A stretch of DNA of 64,000 nucleotides, taken from Prorocentrum cordatum (taxonomy: Eukaryota > Sar > Dinophyceae > Prorocentrales > Prorocentraceae). Where the stretch lies: positions 430,932 through 494,931 of the forward strand of contig CAUYUJ010005647.1 of the NCBI GenBank assembly GCA_963575745.1, written 5' to 3'. Positions 53,701-64,000 of this stretch are shown here, in pieces (positions within the stretch are counted from its first letter, which is position 1; each line of letters starts with the position of its first letter). The notes beneath the pieces were generated by a model. It was not told the origin of the DNA and searched no databases. It saw nothing but the letters and a program-made list of their open reading frames with translations. The position numbers were made by a program, and so were the translations under genes.

Positions 53701-54379
53701 AAATTGACAGATGTTCCCTAGCGAGGGCGCGAGTCTTGAATACACTGCAAGGAAGTATCCGGCGGGAGCCGCTGTTGTTGTAAACCGGGGGCCCCGGGCA
53801 TAGTTTGAGCAGTAAGATATTTTTTTGTATATAAAAAAGCGAACCCCGGGAGGGGCATTGCAAGTGAAAAACAAATATTTTATGCGATTGCGTGAATCCT
53901 GCATAATTCACCAGGATGTCTCGGGCGAGAGCGGGGTTCTTGAGTAAAGTATGAGGAAGTCCCAAGCAAGAGCGCGATTCCTTAATGGCGAGGGTGTGGC
54001 GCTTGAATAAGTTGCGAGGAAGTCACAAGCGAGAGCAATACATTGCAATAGAGCATCAGATGTGAATCGCTGTTGTTGTAAACCACGGGCCAGGAGCGCA
54101 GTTTGAGGAGGATTTTCCGTGGAAAAACAGGGTGCGAGCCCTGGGAGGGGCACTTCACTTGAAAAACCACATATGTCACCGGAGGGCGGGGGATCAACAA
54201 CCACAACGACAACGACAAAAACAACAACGACAACAACAACAACAATAATTTTAAGATTGTTTGCCCTCATATGCTCGAGTGCCCAATAATGCGTATTTCG
54301 CAAACCCTCGATACCCGCCCTCTTCGTTTTCGATCGAACCCCTCTTGGGGGGTATACCTTTCTTCCCTGCAGGCCGGGC

Positions 54380-54850
54380 CCCCGCAAGCGGCGGGGCGGC
54401 CGCGGACCGTCGGCCTGGCCAGCGGCAGCGCTGATCGGCGGGGCGGCCGCGGACCGTCGACCCGACCCCAAGAGGGACGGACAGGGGACCGACCACGACG
54501 ACGACGACGACGACGACGTCGAAGACGACGGCGACGACGACGACGACGGCGACGACGAGCGAAAGCGAGAGCGAGAGAGAACGACAGCAGGGCCACGAAG
54601 GGCACGAAGTAGGCCACGAAGGGCGACAGCGGGGACACGAAGGGAATGCGTATGGGGCCACGAAGAGCGCGAACGAGCGGGGGCCACGAAGTGCATATAA
54701 TGCGGGGCCACAGAAGGCAACTATGGGGCCACTGAGGGTAGCAACTGGGCCACGTAGGACAGTGAGGGGGACACAAATGGCGACAGCGGGGCCACGAGGC
54801 GCATGCACATGGGGCCACAACGGGCGCGACTCCTGGGTGCCTGGGTGTCG
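54380..54850. repeat. GGCGGGGCGGCCGCGGACC duplication, GAC tract and GGGCCACGAAG minisatellite
   Basis: Replaces the usual right part of one C copy: two GGGGCGGCCGCGGACCGTCG units, (GAC)n at 54,494-54,560, then ~20-25-bp units GGGGCCACGAAGGGCAC. Confidence 0.8.
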
Positions 54851-55261
54851 GGAGCGCGGCGCTTGGGCAAATTGGAGAGAGAAGGAACAAACAAACAAAA
54901 AAAACGCAAGGCCATTCTTCGAAATCAGTGAGTTGCAAGCAAACCTCCAGCGAGAGCGCGACTCCAGAGCGCCGGGAGAGCGATTCCTTAATAAATTGTA
55001 AGGGAGCCCCAAACGAGAGCGCGATTCCTGAATAAAATGCGAGGAAGTCTCGGGCGGGAGCGGGGGTCCTGACTAAATTGTAAGGAAGTCTCAAGCGGGG
55101 GCCGTTATTGTTGTAACCCGGGGGCCAGGGGCCCAGCTTGAGCAGGGAGACTTTCCTTGTCAAAGAACAGGGTGCGAGCGTCGAGGGGCACACTTTGATT
55201 AAGAAAAACAGTATGCACCTGTGGGGGATCAACAATAATTATTCGTCAGAAATGAGAATTC

Positions 55262-55308
<47 letters not shown>

Positions 55309-55629
55309 CCATTTTAAGGCTGTACGCTCTTACTTGCCTGCGAGTTATTCAACACGTATACCCTACACCCTCGAAACCCGCCCTCTTCGTCTTCGATCAC
55401 ACCCCTTTCGGGGGGATTATTTCTCTTTGCTGGGGCCGGCGGGCTTAGACGCACGGGCAAACCGGAACGGGCGGACAATCCTTCGGGGGCGTACATCTCT
55501 CTGCCCGCCATTGGAATTGGCGCGGGCCCTGCAAGAGGAGGAGGGGGAGAACGAGGGAGAGTGGGAGGAAGGGGAGGGGGAAGGACGAAGGAAGAGGGAA
55601 GATACCACGTTGTGAAGGCGTCCTTGGCG

Positions 55630-56110
55630 CGTGCGTGGTTCCTGAACGCCGAAACGCAATTCCAGAATAATTTGCGAGGACGTCGCACGCGAGAGCGCAG
55701 TCCTGAGTACATTGTGAGGAAATCTCGGGCGGGAGCGGGGGCCCTGACTAAGCTGCGAGGAAGTCTCAAGCGGGAGCGCCGTTCCTGAGCAAATTGCACG
55801 GAAGTCTCAGGCGGGAGCGGGGGTCCTCTTTAAATTGCGAGGAAGTCTCAAGCGGGAGCGCCGTTCCTGAGTCAATTGCAAGGAAATGTCAGGCAGGAGC
55901 GGGGGTCCTGAGTAAAATTCGAAGAAGTCTCTGGCGGGAGCGCCGTTCCCACGTAAATTGCACGGAAGTCTCAGGCGGGAGCGGGGTCTTGATTACATTG
56001 CGAGGAAGTCCCAGATGGGAGCGCCTTTCCTGAGTAAATTGCGCGGAAGTCTCAGGCGGGAGCGGGGGTCCTGAGTAAAAATCGAGGAAGTCTCAGGCGG
56101 GAGCCGTTGT
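55630..56110. repeat. D sub-array (GAGGAAGTCTCAGGCGGGAGC)
   Basis: About ten consecutive units alternate GCGGGGGTCCTGAGTAAA and GCGCCGTTCCTGAGTAAATT, the longest run of D in the region. Confidence 0.85.
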
Positions 56111-56269
56111 TGTTGTAGCCCGGGGGGCAGGGGCACAGTTTGAGCAGGAAGACTTTCTTTGAGAAAAAACAAGGTGCGATCCCCGGGGGTGGCACTTCAA
56201 TCGAAAAAAAAAACAATGTGCACCGGTGGGGGGGCATCAACAATAATTATTCTTCAAGAATGAAAGTTC

Positions 56270-56310
<41 letters not shown>

Positions 56311-56311
<1 letters not shown>

Positions 56312-57197
56312 CATGTTACCCGAATGCTCTATACTTCTGCGTGCAGCATGCATCCATCATGACACCTCTGGGTGATTTTGTCCTTGCGCACGGGGTCCGA
56401 TATTCCTTATCCTTGATCTCCCGCCCGAGGAGGTTTTGACAACACCTCGTCCGAGGCATTTCAACATCTCCAGCCCGGATGGCACGTCGCCCTCGCGATC
56501 TCCTTGCCCAGGCCTTGCTTCTAGGTATCACGACGCCTGAATGGCCTAAGAGGTGTAGGAGAGGCTTCACAACCTCCGGGAGAGCCCCGTGGAGAACCCC
56601 CACAGCCTTTGAGAGAAGCTTCAGAGCTTAGACCCTTAGGTGTTCGCCCCCTTCCGGAGGCCGCTTTTGCGTCGGCCACTTTCTGGTGGTGCCGGGGTTC
56701 ATCGTCGTTGTCGTCGCCGCCGCCGCCGCCGCTGCCGCCGCCGCCGCCGTCGTCGTTGTCGTCGTCGTCGTCGTCGACGTCGCGGTCGTCGGGCCCACAG
56801 ACGGCCTGGGGGTTTCGATTTGCCGAGGATGTCTCAGGCGAGGGCGCCCGCTCGGGAGTCTGCGCCAGGTTTTCCCATAGACGCCAGGAACGAAACAGGA
56901 AAGCTGGCGAGTCGCCACAGGAAGCCCGCGAGAAAGTTGGCGTGCAAGAGGGAGACAAGGAAGGAAAGGGAGGGAATGAGGGAAAGGGAGGGAAAGAGAG
57001 GCAAGGCTCCAGCGACTGGAGTGATATCTGGCGTGAAAGTTGAAAGGGAAGGGAAAGCGGGAGAAAGATAGGGAAAGCTGGCGAGATAGAGGGAAAAGCA
57101 GGATAAAGTTGGGGAAAGTTGGCGGAGAGAAAAGCGGGGGAAATATCAGGAATGATAGGAAATGGCAGGGAGAGAGGAAGAAGAGAGGGAGAGAGAG

Positions 57198-57264
<67 letters not shown>

Positions 57265-57400
57265 GCGACGACGGCGACGACGCCACGCCCCAGGACACGA
57301 GCGAGAGCGAGGTCGCAGAGCAGGCGCGAGAGCGCATTCAGGGTGTCCAGCAATCAGAATAGCTTCATAATTGTTTAACAATTAAGGAACATATAAGGTT
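56311..57400. other. Unique sequence with TCG, purine and GAC tracts; weak minus-strand frame
   Basis: (TCG)n at 56,703-56,790, GGGAAAGGAGGG-type purines at 56,940-57,180, and (GAC)n at 57,198-57,285. A minus-strand frame ending at 56,521 has an Asp/Gly tract flanked by mixed sequence (PETSSANRNPQAVCGPDDRD near 56,810). It could be an exon, but the low-complexity core makes this unsure. Confidence 0.35.
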
Positions 57401-58550
57401 CGGCAAGGAGCAGGGAAGCCGCAGGGCGTCCTGGGAGTCTTGAGTAAAAGCGGAGGAAGTATCGAGTGGGAGCGTCGTTGTTTGCAGGGGGTCATGAGGC
57501 GGGAGCGCCGGTCCTGAGGTGAAAAGCAGGGAAATCTCGAGCCGGAGCGCCGATGTTGTTGGAAAGTCGGCTTTGGGGGGCGAGCACGAGCCCCGGCCCC
57601 GAGTGAGACAGGAGCAAGTATCGAGCCGGAGCGTTGTTGTTGTTGGGGGGGCGAGTTTTGGCGCACCCCCGAAACGCCCGAACGTGAGCCGAATTTTCAG
57701 AAGAAATGCACGTGGCGCCTAGGCGAGCGCGCGAAAACGCAGTCATTGTGTCCAACGATGATAATTGTTTCGTTATTGAGGCTCAACAGCAATAACAACG
57801 ACAACGACAATAACAACAACAATCCTGTCAATACTGTTCGTTCATGTATGATCAGGTGCCAATCAATACGTATATCCCAAGCCCTCGGTACCCGCCTTCA
57901 TCGTATTCGATCGTACCCTCTTGTTGTTATCCTTTAAAACAAGGGAAGAGAGGACGGGTGGAAGGGGGAGGGAGAAGAAGGGGGAGGGAGAAGAATGGAG
58001 CACGAGAGAAATGAGCAGGAGGGAGGCAAGGAGCAGATAACAAGTGGTAGAACCAGATGGGCAGATCGGGTGGGCAGACCCATAGCGGGCACGCCGGAAG
58101 GCGGGCCCAGGCGACCAAGTCGAGCAGGCGGGCGGGCCGAGCGGGCGGATCGATCGTGAATTCTGTTCGATTAGCAAGGAAGTTTCCTGCGATTCCTAAG
58201 TAAATTTGAGGAATGCCCCAGCGAACGCGCGACCCATGAATGGCAAGAGCGCGGCGCCTGAGTAAATTGCAAGAAAGTCTCAGGCGGGAGCGCGATTCTT
58301 GAGTAAATCGCGAGGAAGTCTCAAGCGGGAGCGGGGGACCGGAGTAATTTCCGAGGAAGTATTACGCGAGAGCCGTTGTTGTTGTTGTAAACTGGGGGCC
58401 AGGGGCACAGTTTTGTTTGAGGAGGAAGATTTCCCCGGATTTTAAAAAAAACAGCGTGCGAGCGCCGGGAGGGGCATTTCAATTGAAAAATACAATCTGC
58501 AGTGGAGGGGGGGATCAACAATAATGATTCTTCAGGAGTGAGAGTTCAAC
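57401..58550 (+). repeat. Composite C/D/E repeat, last copies
   Basis: D-like units with TTGTTGTTGGGG patches (57,420-57,640), a C copy (57,760-58,150, marker near 57,868), D units (58,160-58,350) and an E copy (58,365-58,550) that ends at GAGAGTTCAAC beside the exon below. Confidence 0.8.
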
Positions 58551-58598
58551 GATGACGGCGGCCGCGACGGCGGCGGCGGCGACAACGACGACCCAGAC

Positions 58599-58863
58599 CT
58601 TTTGGCGACTTGAAGAAAATCGATACTTGGGGTTCTCGCCATTTTCGCCTTCCTGGGGGTCCGAGAGCTCCCGGGACGGACGACTCGAACAAAAGTGCAT
58701 CGGTCGGAGGTGTGGCCTCCTCCTCCTGCTCCTGCTCCTGCTCTTCTAGGTCGTCGGCAGATGCAGGAACCAGATCGTCCTTGCCCGCCGCCACGGAAAG
58801 TGCATCGGCGAAGTTTGGGACAAGGAGGGCAAAATAGAGGGCGAGGAGGAGGGAAAAAGGCAT
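58599..58863 (-). CDS. First exon of a secreted protein with signal peptide
   Basis: The ATG at 58,863 opens MPFSLLLALYFALLVPNFAD, a textbook signal peptide with a likely cleavage site after ADA. A short linker, an EQEQEQEEE acidic run and a mixed part (WREPQVSIFFKSPK) follow. At AAAAG followed by GTCTGG (58,599) there is a plausible donor, giving 88 codons plus one base. Beyond it the frame becomes Arg runs from a GCC microsatellite and the composite repeat begins at 58,550, so the following intron is probably repeat-filled. The ATG lies after a (TCG)n 5' leader and a TATA-like motif. Function unknown. Confidence 0.55.
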
Positions 58864-58955
58864 GATGACGACGACGACGACGATGACGGCGACGAGAGGC
58901 TGACGCTCGCGCGACCAGACGGGAAATCACATCCGCAGGCTGCTCCAGCTCCGAG

Positions 58956-58961
58956 TTTATA
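58956..58961 (-). promoter_or_regulatory. TATA-like motif upstream of the secreted-protein exon
   Basis: TTTTATAAAC on the minus strand, 93 bases before the ATG at 58,863. Dinoflagellate promoters usually lack a canonical TATA box, so the assignment is weak. Confidence 0.25.
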
Positions 58962-59154
58962 AAACAATCATGTGCGTGGTCGAGGGGTGACAATCCAGAC
59001 GATGCCCCGCAGTTTTGCAGCATATGTATGCGTGTGTCAGTTCACGGAGCATCCTGTAGCCTTCGTCACCTTTGAGCATATTCCTTCACAACAAGTTGCA
59101 CATGTAATCAGTGCGGTTTTCGCGGAGGAGGTACAGGATTTGCAGCACGCATCT

Positions 59155-59437
59155 TAGGAGGGAAGCGCGAGATGCCGGGAAATTCTGCCTGTACGAGAGG
59201 TGCGGCGGGGATGGCATCCCTCGCGCCCCACGCAAAAATCCTGACTGCTGCGCTTTAAGGTGCGTTCTCGCTGGTAGGGCGGTGCTGACACCCGAAGCCC
59301 AGGCCTGGACGCGCTGTGCAAATTGTTATGTCGCTTGCCATGCCGGCGCGTCCTCGAAGTGCATGCGGGATTGCTCTCTCCCGAAAATTCGGCCGAATCA
59401 TCTTGAAGCCGTCTGGACAGCAGCGCTACGATGTTGA
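59155..59437 (+). CDS. Possible Cys-rich terminal exon
   Basis: The plus frame includes KFCLYERCGGDGIP, NPDCCALRCVLAG and TRCANCYVACHAGASSKCMR, then DC and a tail ending at TGA (59,435-59,437). It has about 13 Cys in 95 residues. No in-frame ATG exists nearby, so it would be an internal or terminal exon. The acceptor might be ATTTGCAG near 59,145. Divergent from the minus-strand gene at 58,863. Unrecognised. 58,864-59,154 otherwise has no gene. Confidence 0.3.
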
Positions 59438-59712
59438 AGGAGGGCATGGCCGTAACTTTCCATGGTTGTTGCGATTCCTCGTAGAAGCTTCTCGGGTCAG
59501 TATTTGAAGCCTTTGGAGGCCCTCCCCAGGGCCTCTTCAGGACTTCTGGATGGCCTCTTGAAAGCCTCTCGGGGATCTGCAGGTGTTTTTTGTGGCGCAA
59601 TGGTTGTACTCACCGTGTCGCAAGGGGACGGGTGCGGTCGCAATCGTATAAAATCACCCGGAAACCTTACTAGCACAGTGAAGACACGGTGGCGGATCGC
59701 CCTGGATCTTAA
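59438..59712. other. No gene seen
   Basis: Short GGCCTCTTGAGG-like repeats at 59,510-59,575; otherwise unique. Confidence 0.45.
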
Positions 59713-60100
59713 TTACCACTTGGCCCTGGCTACTTTCTGGGCCACCCCCGCGAACTCGCGCGTGCGCCCCACCGCACCAGCGGGCCCATGCCTCCCAGTG
59801 TCGAACACCCGCTGTCTAAGCGCATCCATTTCGTAAAGCCCGATCGTCCAGCAGCCCTTTTGGGGTACACGCGCATACCTCCCAGTTTCGGAGCCTGGGG
59901 CGGAGAAAGTTACCGCCTTCACTTCTCGAAAGCGTCAGTCAACAGGTTTCCTGGGGAGGTGGAGGTGGTCAGCATCTCTTTCCCCGCCAGTGGCAGGCGC
60001 TCGGTCTCCTCGGCAAGGAGTCTTCCGTGACGCAGCCGGTCTGAATCATCCCCCTCGGGCACGCAATGTTTCTTCAGAGAGGAAGGTGGGCCAGAAGATT
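59713..60100 (-). CDS. Candidate 3' coding islands, minus strand
   Basis: Two adjoining frames look coding-like. One reads LLAEETERLPLAGKEMLTTS, STSPGNLLTDAFEK to a stop at 59,919. The other starts at about 59,922 and reads KAVTFSAPGSETGRYARVPQ, LYEMDALRQRVFDTGRHGPA and VAQKVARAKW to a TAA at 59,713-59,715. A small intron or a frameshift would join them. Unrecognised. Confidence 0.35.
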
Positions 60101-60106
60101 CAGTAC

Positions 60107-60249
60107 CCTGCTTGCCGAGCTGCCTGCCTGCTATGGGGACAATAGAAGAGGGGCTCGGCCTCCAGGGCCCGAGCCCGCAGGACGCAGATGTGCCTGAACA
60201 AGGCCACGGAAGCTGCGCGCTCACTGCCCTCGGCCGTCACCAGCGCGAC
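60107..60249 (-). CDS. Candidate exon, minus strand
   Basis: The frame reads VALVTAEGSERAASVALFRH, ICVLRARALEAEPLFYCPHS and RQAARQA with mostly G/C-ending codons. It ends at CAGG followed by GTACTG (60,107), phase 2. It lies just upstream of the other minus-strand islands and probably belongs to the same gene. Confidence 0.4.
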
Positions 60250-60318
60250 CGGCGCCGCTGTCGGCGACGCCGGGCGGGCGCCTCGGCCGCCACATGATGG
60301 GTGGGGGGAGGTCGACTA

Positions 60319-60471
60319 CACGCAAGAGTGACCCTTCGCTGGAGTGACCTTTGGTGCGGACCCATTGCCCCCCTGCCCCCGATCACCGAATGCGCGCTTG
60401 GGTTTGGCCCTCTCGCGCCCCCCAAAAGCCGCGCACCAAAGGTCACTCTTGCCCAGGGTCACTCTTGCGTG
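60319..60471. repeat. Inverted repeat, 41-43-bp arms
   Basis: Left arm 60,319-60,359 (CACGCAAGAGTGACCCT, AGTGACCTTTGGTGCGG) and right arm 60,429-60,471 are complements with a few mismatches and a 2-bp length difference. The spacer is ~70 bp. Each arm also holds a short direct repeat AGTGACC. It is MITE-like in form and borders the GT satellite. Confidence 0.85.
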
Positions 60472-60539
60472 CAGCCGAGGGGGGGGCAAAGGGGGGAGCA
60501 GGGAAGCGGAAGCGGCACGAGCGCAGGTCGAGGTCTTTT

Positions 60540-62816
60540 ACGTGTGCATGTGTGGGTGTGTGCGTGTGCGTGCGTGCGTGTGTATGTGTGAGTGCGTGTG
60601 CGTGCGTGCGTGTGAGTGCGTGTGTGAGTCTGTGTGCGTGCGTGTGTGTAGGTGTGAGTTTGTGTGTGTGGGTGTGTGTATGCGTGTGTGTGTGTGCGTG
60701 TGCGTGTGTGTGTGTGGGTGTGTGGGTGAGTGGGTGTGAGGGTGTGTGTGTGTGCGTGTGCGTGTGCGTGTGTGTGTGTGTGCGTGTGCGCGCGTGTGTG
60801 TGTATGCGTGTATGCGTGCGTGCGTGCGTGTGTGTGTGTGTGTGCGTGTGTGTGTGTGTGAGTGAGTGTGAGTGTGCGTGTGCGTGTGCGTGTGCGTGTG
60901 CGTGTGCGTGTGCGTGTGTGCGTGTGCGTGTGCGTGTGCGTGTGCGTGTGCGTGTGTGCGTGTGCGTGTCTGTGTCTGTGTCTGTGTCTGTGTCTGTGTC
61001 TGTGTCTGTGTCTGTGTCTGTGTCTGTGTCTGTTTGTCTGTTTGTCTGTTTGTCTGTCTGTGTCTGTGTGTATGTGTGCGCGCGTATGTGTGTGTGTGTG
61101 TGTGCGTGGGTGGGTGGGTGGGTGGGTGTGTGGGTGGGTGAGTGGCTGGGTGAGTGGGTGGGTGTGTGGGTGTGTGTGCGTGTGTGTGTGTGTGCGTGTG
61201 GGTGTGTGCGTGTGTGCGTGTGTGCGTGTGTGTGTGCGTGTGCGAGTGCGTGTGTGTGTGTGTGCGTGTGCGTGCGCGTGTGTGTGTGTGTGTGTGCGTG
61301 TGTGTCCATGTGTGGGTGTGTGCGTGTGTGTGTGTGTGTGTTCGTGTGCGTGCGCGTGTGTGTGTTTGGGCGTGGGTGTGAGTGTGTGTGTGCGTGGTTG
61401 TGTGTGTGCGTGTGTGTGTGTGTGCGTGTGCGTCTGCATGTGTCTGTGCGTGTGCGTGCTTGTGTGTGTGTGCGTGTGTGTGTATGTGTGTGCGTATGCG
61501 TGTGTGGGTGTGTGCGTGTGTGTGTGTGGTGTGTGGGTGTGTGTGCGTGCGTGTGTGGGTGTGTGTGTGTCTGTGGGCGTGGGTGTGGGTGTGGGTGTGT
61601 GTGTGGGTGTGTGTGCGTGTGTGTGTGGGCGTGTGCGTGTGCGTGTATGTGTGCGTGTGCATGCTTGTGTGTGTGCCTGTGCGTGTGGGTGTGTGTCTGG
61701 GTGTGTGGGTGTTTCTGTGTGTGTGTGCGTATGGGTGTGGGTCTGGGTGCGGGTGTTGAGTGTGGGTGTGTGGGTGTTTGTGTGTGGGTGGGTGTGTGTG
61801 TGTGTTTGTGCGTGCGCGTGTGTGTGTGTGTGCGTGGGTGTGTGTGTGTGCGTGTGTGTGTGTGCGTGTGGGTGTGTGTGTGCGTGGGTGTGTGTGTGCG
61901 TGTATGTGTGCGTGTCTGTGTGTGCTTGTGTGTGTGGGTGTCTGTGTGGTGTGCGTGAGGGTGTGTGTGTGAGTGTGCGTGTGTGTGTGCGTGTGTGTGC
62001 GTGTGTGTGTGTGTGTGCGTGTGAAGTTGCGTGTGCGTGGGTGTGTGTGTGTGTGCGTGTGCGTGTGTGTGTAAGTGTGCGTGCGGGTGTGTGTGTGGGT
62101 GTGTGCGTGTATGTGTGTATGTGGGTGTGTCGGTGTGTGGGTGTGGTGTGTGGGTGTGTGGTGTGCGGGTGTGCGGGTGTGCGGGTGCGTGTGTGTGTGG
62201 GTGTGGGTGTGGGTGTTGGTGTGTGTGTGCGTGTATGTGCGTGGGTGTGCGTGTGTTGGTGTGTGTGTGTGGTGGTGGGTTGTGCGTGTGTGCGTGTGTG
62301 TGCGTGTGTGTGTGTGCGTGTGTGCGTGTGTGTGTGTGTGCGTGTGTGTGTGTGTGCGTGTGTGTGTAGGTGTGGGTGTGTGCGTCTGTGTGTGTGGTGC
62401 GTGCGTGGGCGTGGGCGTGGGCGGGGGCGTGGGTGTGTGTGTGTGTGCCTTGGTGTGTGTGTGTGGGTGTGTGGGTGGGCGGGTGCGTATGCGTCTGCGT
62501 CTGCGTGGGTGTGGGTGTGTGTGTGTGGGTGCGTGGGTGGGTGTGTGGGTGTGTGGGTGTGTGTGGGTGTGTGGGTGTGTGGGTGTGTGGGTGTGCGGGT
62601 GTGTGGGTGTGTGGGTGTGTGTGTGTGAGGGTGTGTGGGTATGTGGGTGTGTGTGGGCGTGTGGGTGTGTGTGTGGGTGTGTGGGTGTGTGGGTGTGTGG
62701 GCGTGTGGGTGTGAGGGTGTGTGGGCGTGAGGGCGTGAGCGTGTGAGCGTGTGTGCGTGTGTGCGTGCGTGTGCGTGCGCGTGCGCGTGCTCGTGCGTGT
62801 GTGCGCGTGCGCGTGC

Positions 62817-62848
<32 letters not shown>

Positions 62849-63391
62849 CTGAGTGTGCGTGTGCGGTTGCGTGTGTTGTGTGTGTGTTTGTGTGTGTGTT
62901 TGTGTTTGCGTGTTTGCGTGTTTGCGTTTGTGTGTTTGTGTGTATGTGTGTATGTGTGTATGTGTATGTGTGTGTTGTGTGTCGTGTGGTGTGTGCTGTG
63001 TGCTGTGTGTTGTGTGTTGTGTGTTGTGTGCTGCGTGTTGTGTGTGGCGTGTGTTGTGTGTTGTGTGTGTTGTGTGTTGTGTGCTGTGTGCTCTGTGTTG
63101 TGCGCCGGGTGCTGTGTGTTGTGTGTTGTGTATTGTGTGGTATGTGGTGTGTGGTGTGTGGTTTGTGGTGCGTGGTGTGTGGTGTGTGGTGTGTGTGTTG
63201 TGTGGTGTGTGGTGTTGGTGTGTGGTGTGTGGTGTGTGGTGTGCGGTGTGTGGTGTGTGGTGCGTGTGTGTGTGTCTTTGTGATGTGTGTCTGTGTCTGT
63301 GTGGCGTGTGTGTCTGTGTCTGTGTGGTCTTTGTCTGTGTCTGTGTGGTCTGTGTCTTTGTGTCTGCCTGTGTCTGAGTTTGTGTATGTGT

Positions 63392-63431
<40 letters not shown>

Positions 63432-64000
63432 ACCTGTGCCTGTACCTGTGCCTGTGCCTGTGTCTGTGTCTGTGTCTGTGTTTGTCTGTCTGTGTCTCTG
63501 TCTGTGTCTGTGTCTGTGTTTGTGCGTCCTGTGTCTGTGTCTCTGTCTGTGTCTTTGCCTGTGCCTGTGCAAGTGCCTGTGCAAGTGCCTTTGCCTGTGC
63601 CTGTGCCTGTGGCTGTGGCTGTGGCTGTGGCTGTGTCTCTGGCTGTGTCTCTGTCTGTGTCTCTGTCTGTCTGGCTGTGTCTGTGTCAGTGTGTCTGTGT
63701 GTTTGTGTGTCTGTGTGTCTGTGTGTCTGTGTGCCTGTGCCTGTGCCTGTACCTGTGCCTGTGCCTGTGTCTGTGTCTGTGTTTTTGCCTGTGCCTGTGC
63801 ATGTGCCTGTTCAAGTGCCTGTGCCTTTGACTGTGTCTGTGCCAGTGCCAGTGCCTGTGCCTGTGTCTGTTCCTGTGGCGGTGTCTGTGCCTCTGTCTGT
63901 GTCTCTGTCTGTGTCTCTGTCTCTGTCTCTGTCTCTGTCTGTCTGTCTGTGTCTGTGTGTGCGTCTTTGCGTCTGTGTGTCTGTGTGTCTGTGTGTCTGT
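60540..64000. repeat. GT-rich satellite, at least 3.46 kb, in three zones
   Basis: Zone 1 (60,540-62,850): GTGTGCGTG and GTGGGTGTG variants. Zone 2 (62,850-63,290): TGTGTTGTGTG and GTGGTGTGTG. Zone 3 (63,290-64,000): GTGTCTGTGCCTGTGCCTG. It continues past the window end. Frames of up to 1,041 codons (Thr/His on the minus strand, Cys/Val on the plus strand) are repeat translation. Confidence 0.95.

Larger units (their letters stand above)
49812..56310 (+). repeat. Head-to-tail composite repeat (units C, D, E), ~0.7-1.1 kb period
   Basis: The order recurs. E: GCCGTTGTTGTTGTAAACCG, GGTGCGAGCCCCGGGAGGGG, CTTCAATTGAAAAA, ATCAACAATAATTATTC, GAGAGTTCAAC(AAC)n. C: CATTTTAAGACTGTTCGCTC, CAACACGTATACCCCAAACC, GATCGTACCCCCTTGGGGG, GCAGCCCCTAAGGCAGGGG, purine stretch, GGCAGAACCAGACGGGCAG, CAGGCGGCCAGGTCGAGCAG. 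D: short GAGGAAGTCTCAGGCGGGAG and GCGCGATTCCTGAGTAAATT units in varying number. The CGTATAYCCC marker lies near 49,937, 50,757, 51,465, 52,438, 53,235, 54,290 and 55,350. No coding signal; short open frames follow the repeat. Confidence 0.85.

Noticed and set aside
60459-63584. A 1,041-codon minus-strand open frame of Thr/His repeats, and long Cys/Val plus-strand frames
   Set aside because: Pure translation of GT-type satellite DNA; open in several frames at once, with no normal composition.

Overview
The window looks like nuclear DNA of a eukaryotic protist, most likely a dinoflagellate. Most of it is repeat: tri-, di- and tetranucleotide microsatellites, minisatellites and interspersed composite repeats. 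The gene signal is a set of short coding islands bounded by splice-like sites. The dinoflagellate assignment is an inference with three supports: (1) degenerate copies of the dinoflagellate spliced-leader sequence directly upstream of both intronless genes (17/21 and 15/21 matches counted by hand); (2) a nine-repeat CWG..GG.C protein of a type common in dinoflagellate proteomes; (3) an apparent GC-AG intron in a kinase gene. Nothing looks bacterial: there are no operons or ribosome-binding sites, and most long open frames are microsatellites or 90-bp repeats, whose length is a multiple of three.

Layout. 1-1,200: CAT repeats and a minus-strand first exon of a membrane or secreted protein. 1,205-2,520: a ~73-bp tandem repeat and a TA-rich tract. 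2,606-7,248: part of a plus-strand lipid-kinase-like (PI3K/PI4K/PIKK fold) gene, with its catalytic-loop and activation-loop exons separated by a ~4.1-kb repeat-filled intron. 7.2-11.4 kb: CT tracts, ~165-bp repeats and GCATT-type repeats. 11,551-12,747: intact single-exon DTW-domain tRNA-modification gene. 13.4-15.1 kb: minisatellites. 15,565-16,860: intact single-exon nine-repeat protein. 18.0-19.1 kb: a 90-bp-repeat element. 20.6-39.1 kb: plus-strand coding islands in repeat DNA, possibly one long gene ending at 39,118. 33,153-35,261: an apparent retrotransposon insertion with an 18-bp target duplication inside a GAC array. 36.9-38.2 kb: terminal-inverted-repeat elements. 39.6-49.8 kb: four large 90-bp-repeat elements. 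44.3-58.5 kb: a head-to-tail composite repeat that some of them have invaded. 58.6-60.3 kb: coding islands on both strands. 60.5-64.0 kb: 3.5 kb of GT-rich satellite.

The most notable structure is a family of composite elements, called B here. Five complete copies and one end-truncated copy were found. Each complete copy has one conserved cap (GAAGGGCCCAACCATATGC-like), a variable internal array of 76-90-bp repeats, a purine-rich stretch, and a second conserved cap (GAGGACCCAACACCACAGG followed by ATGGTTGGG). The outer ends carry the inverted motif CCCAACCAT. Two copies interrupt the composite repeat, and uninterrupted copies elsewhere in the window show the empty site, so B behaves as a mobile element. 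One copy carries a broken protein-coding segment.

Exon boundaries given here are judged from splice-like sites, codon use and reading-frame continuity; no alignment was run.
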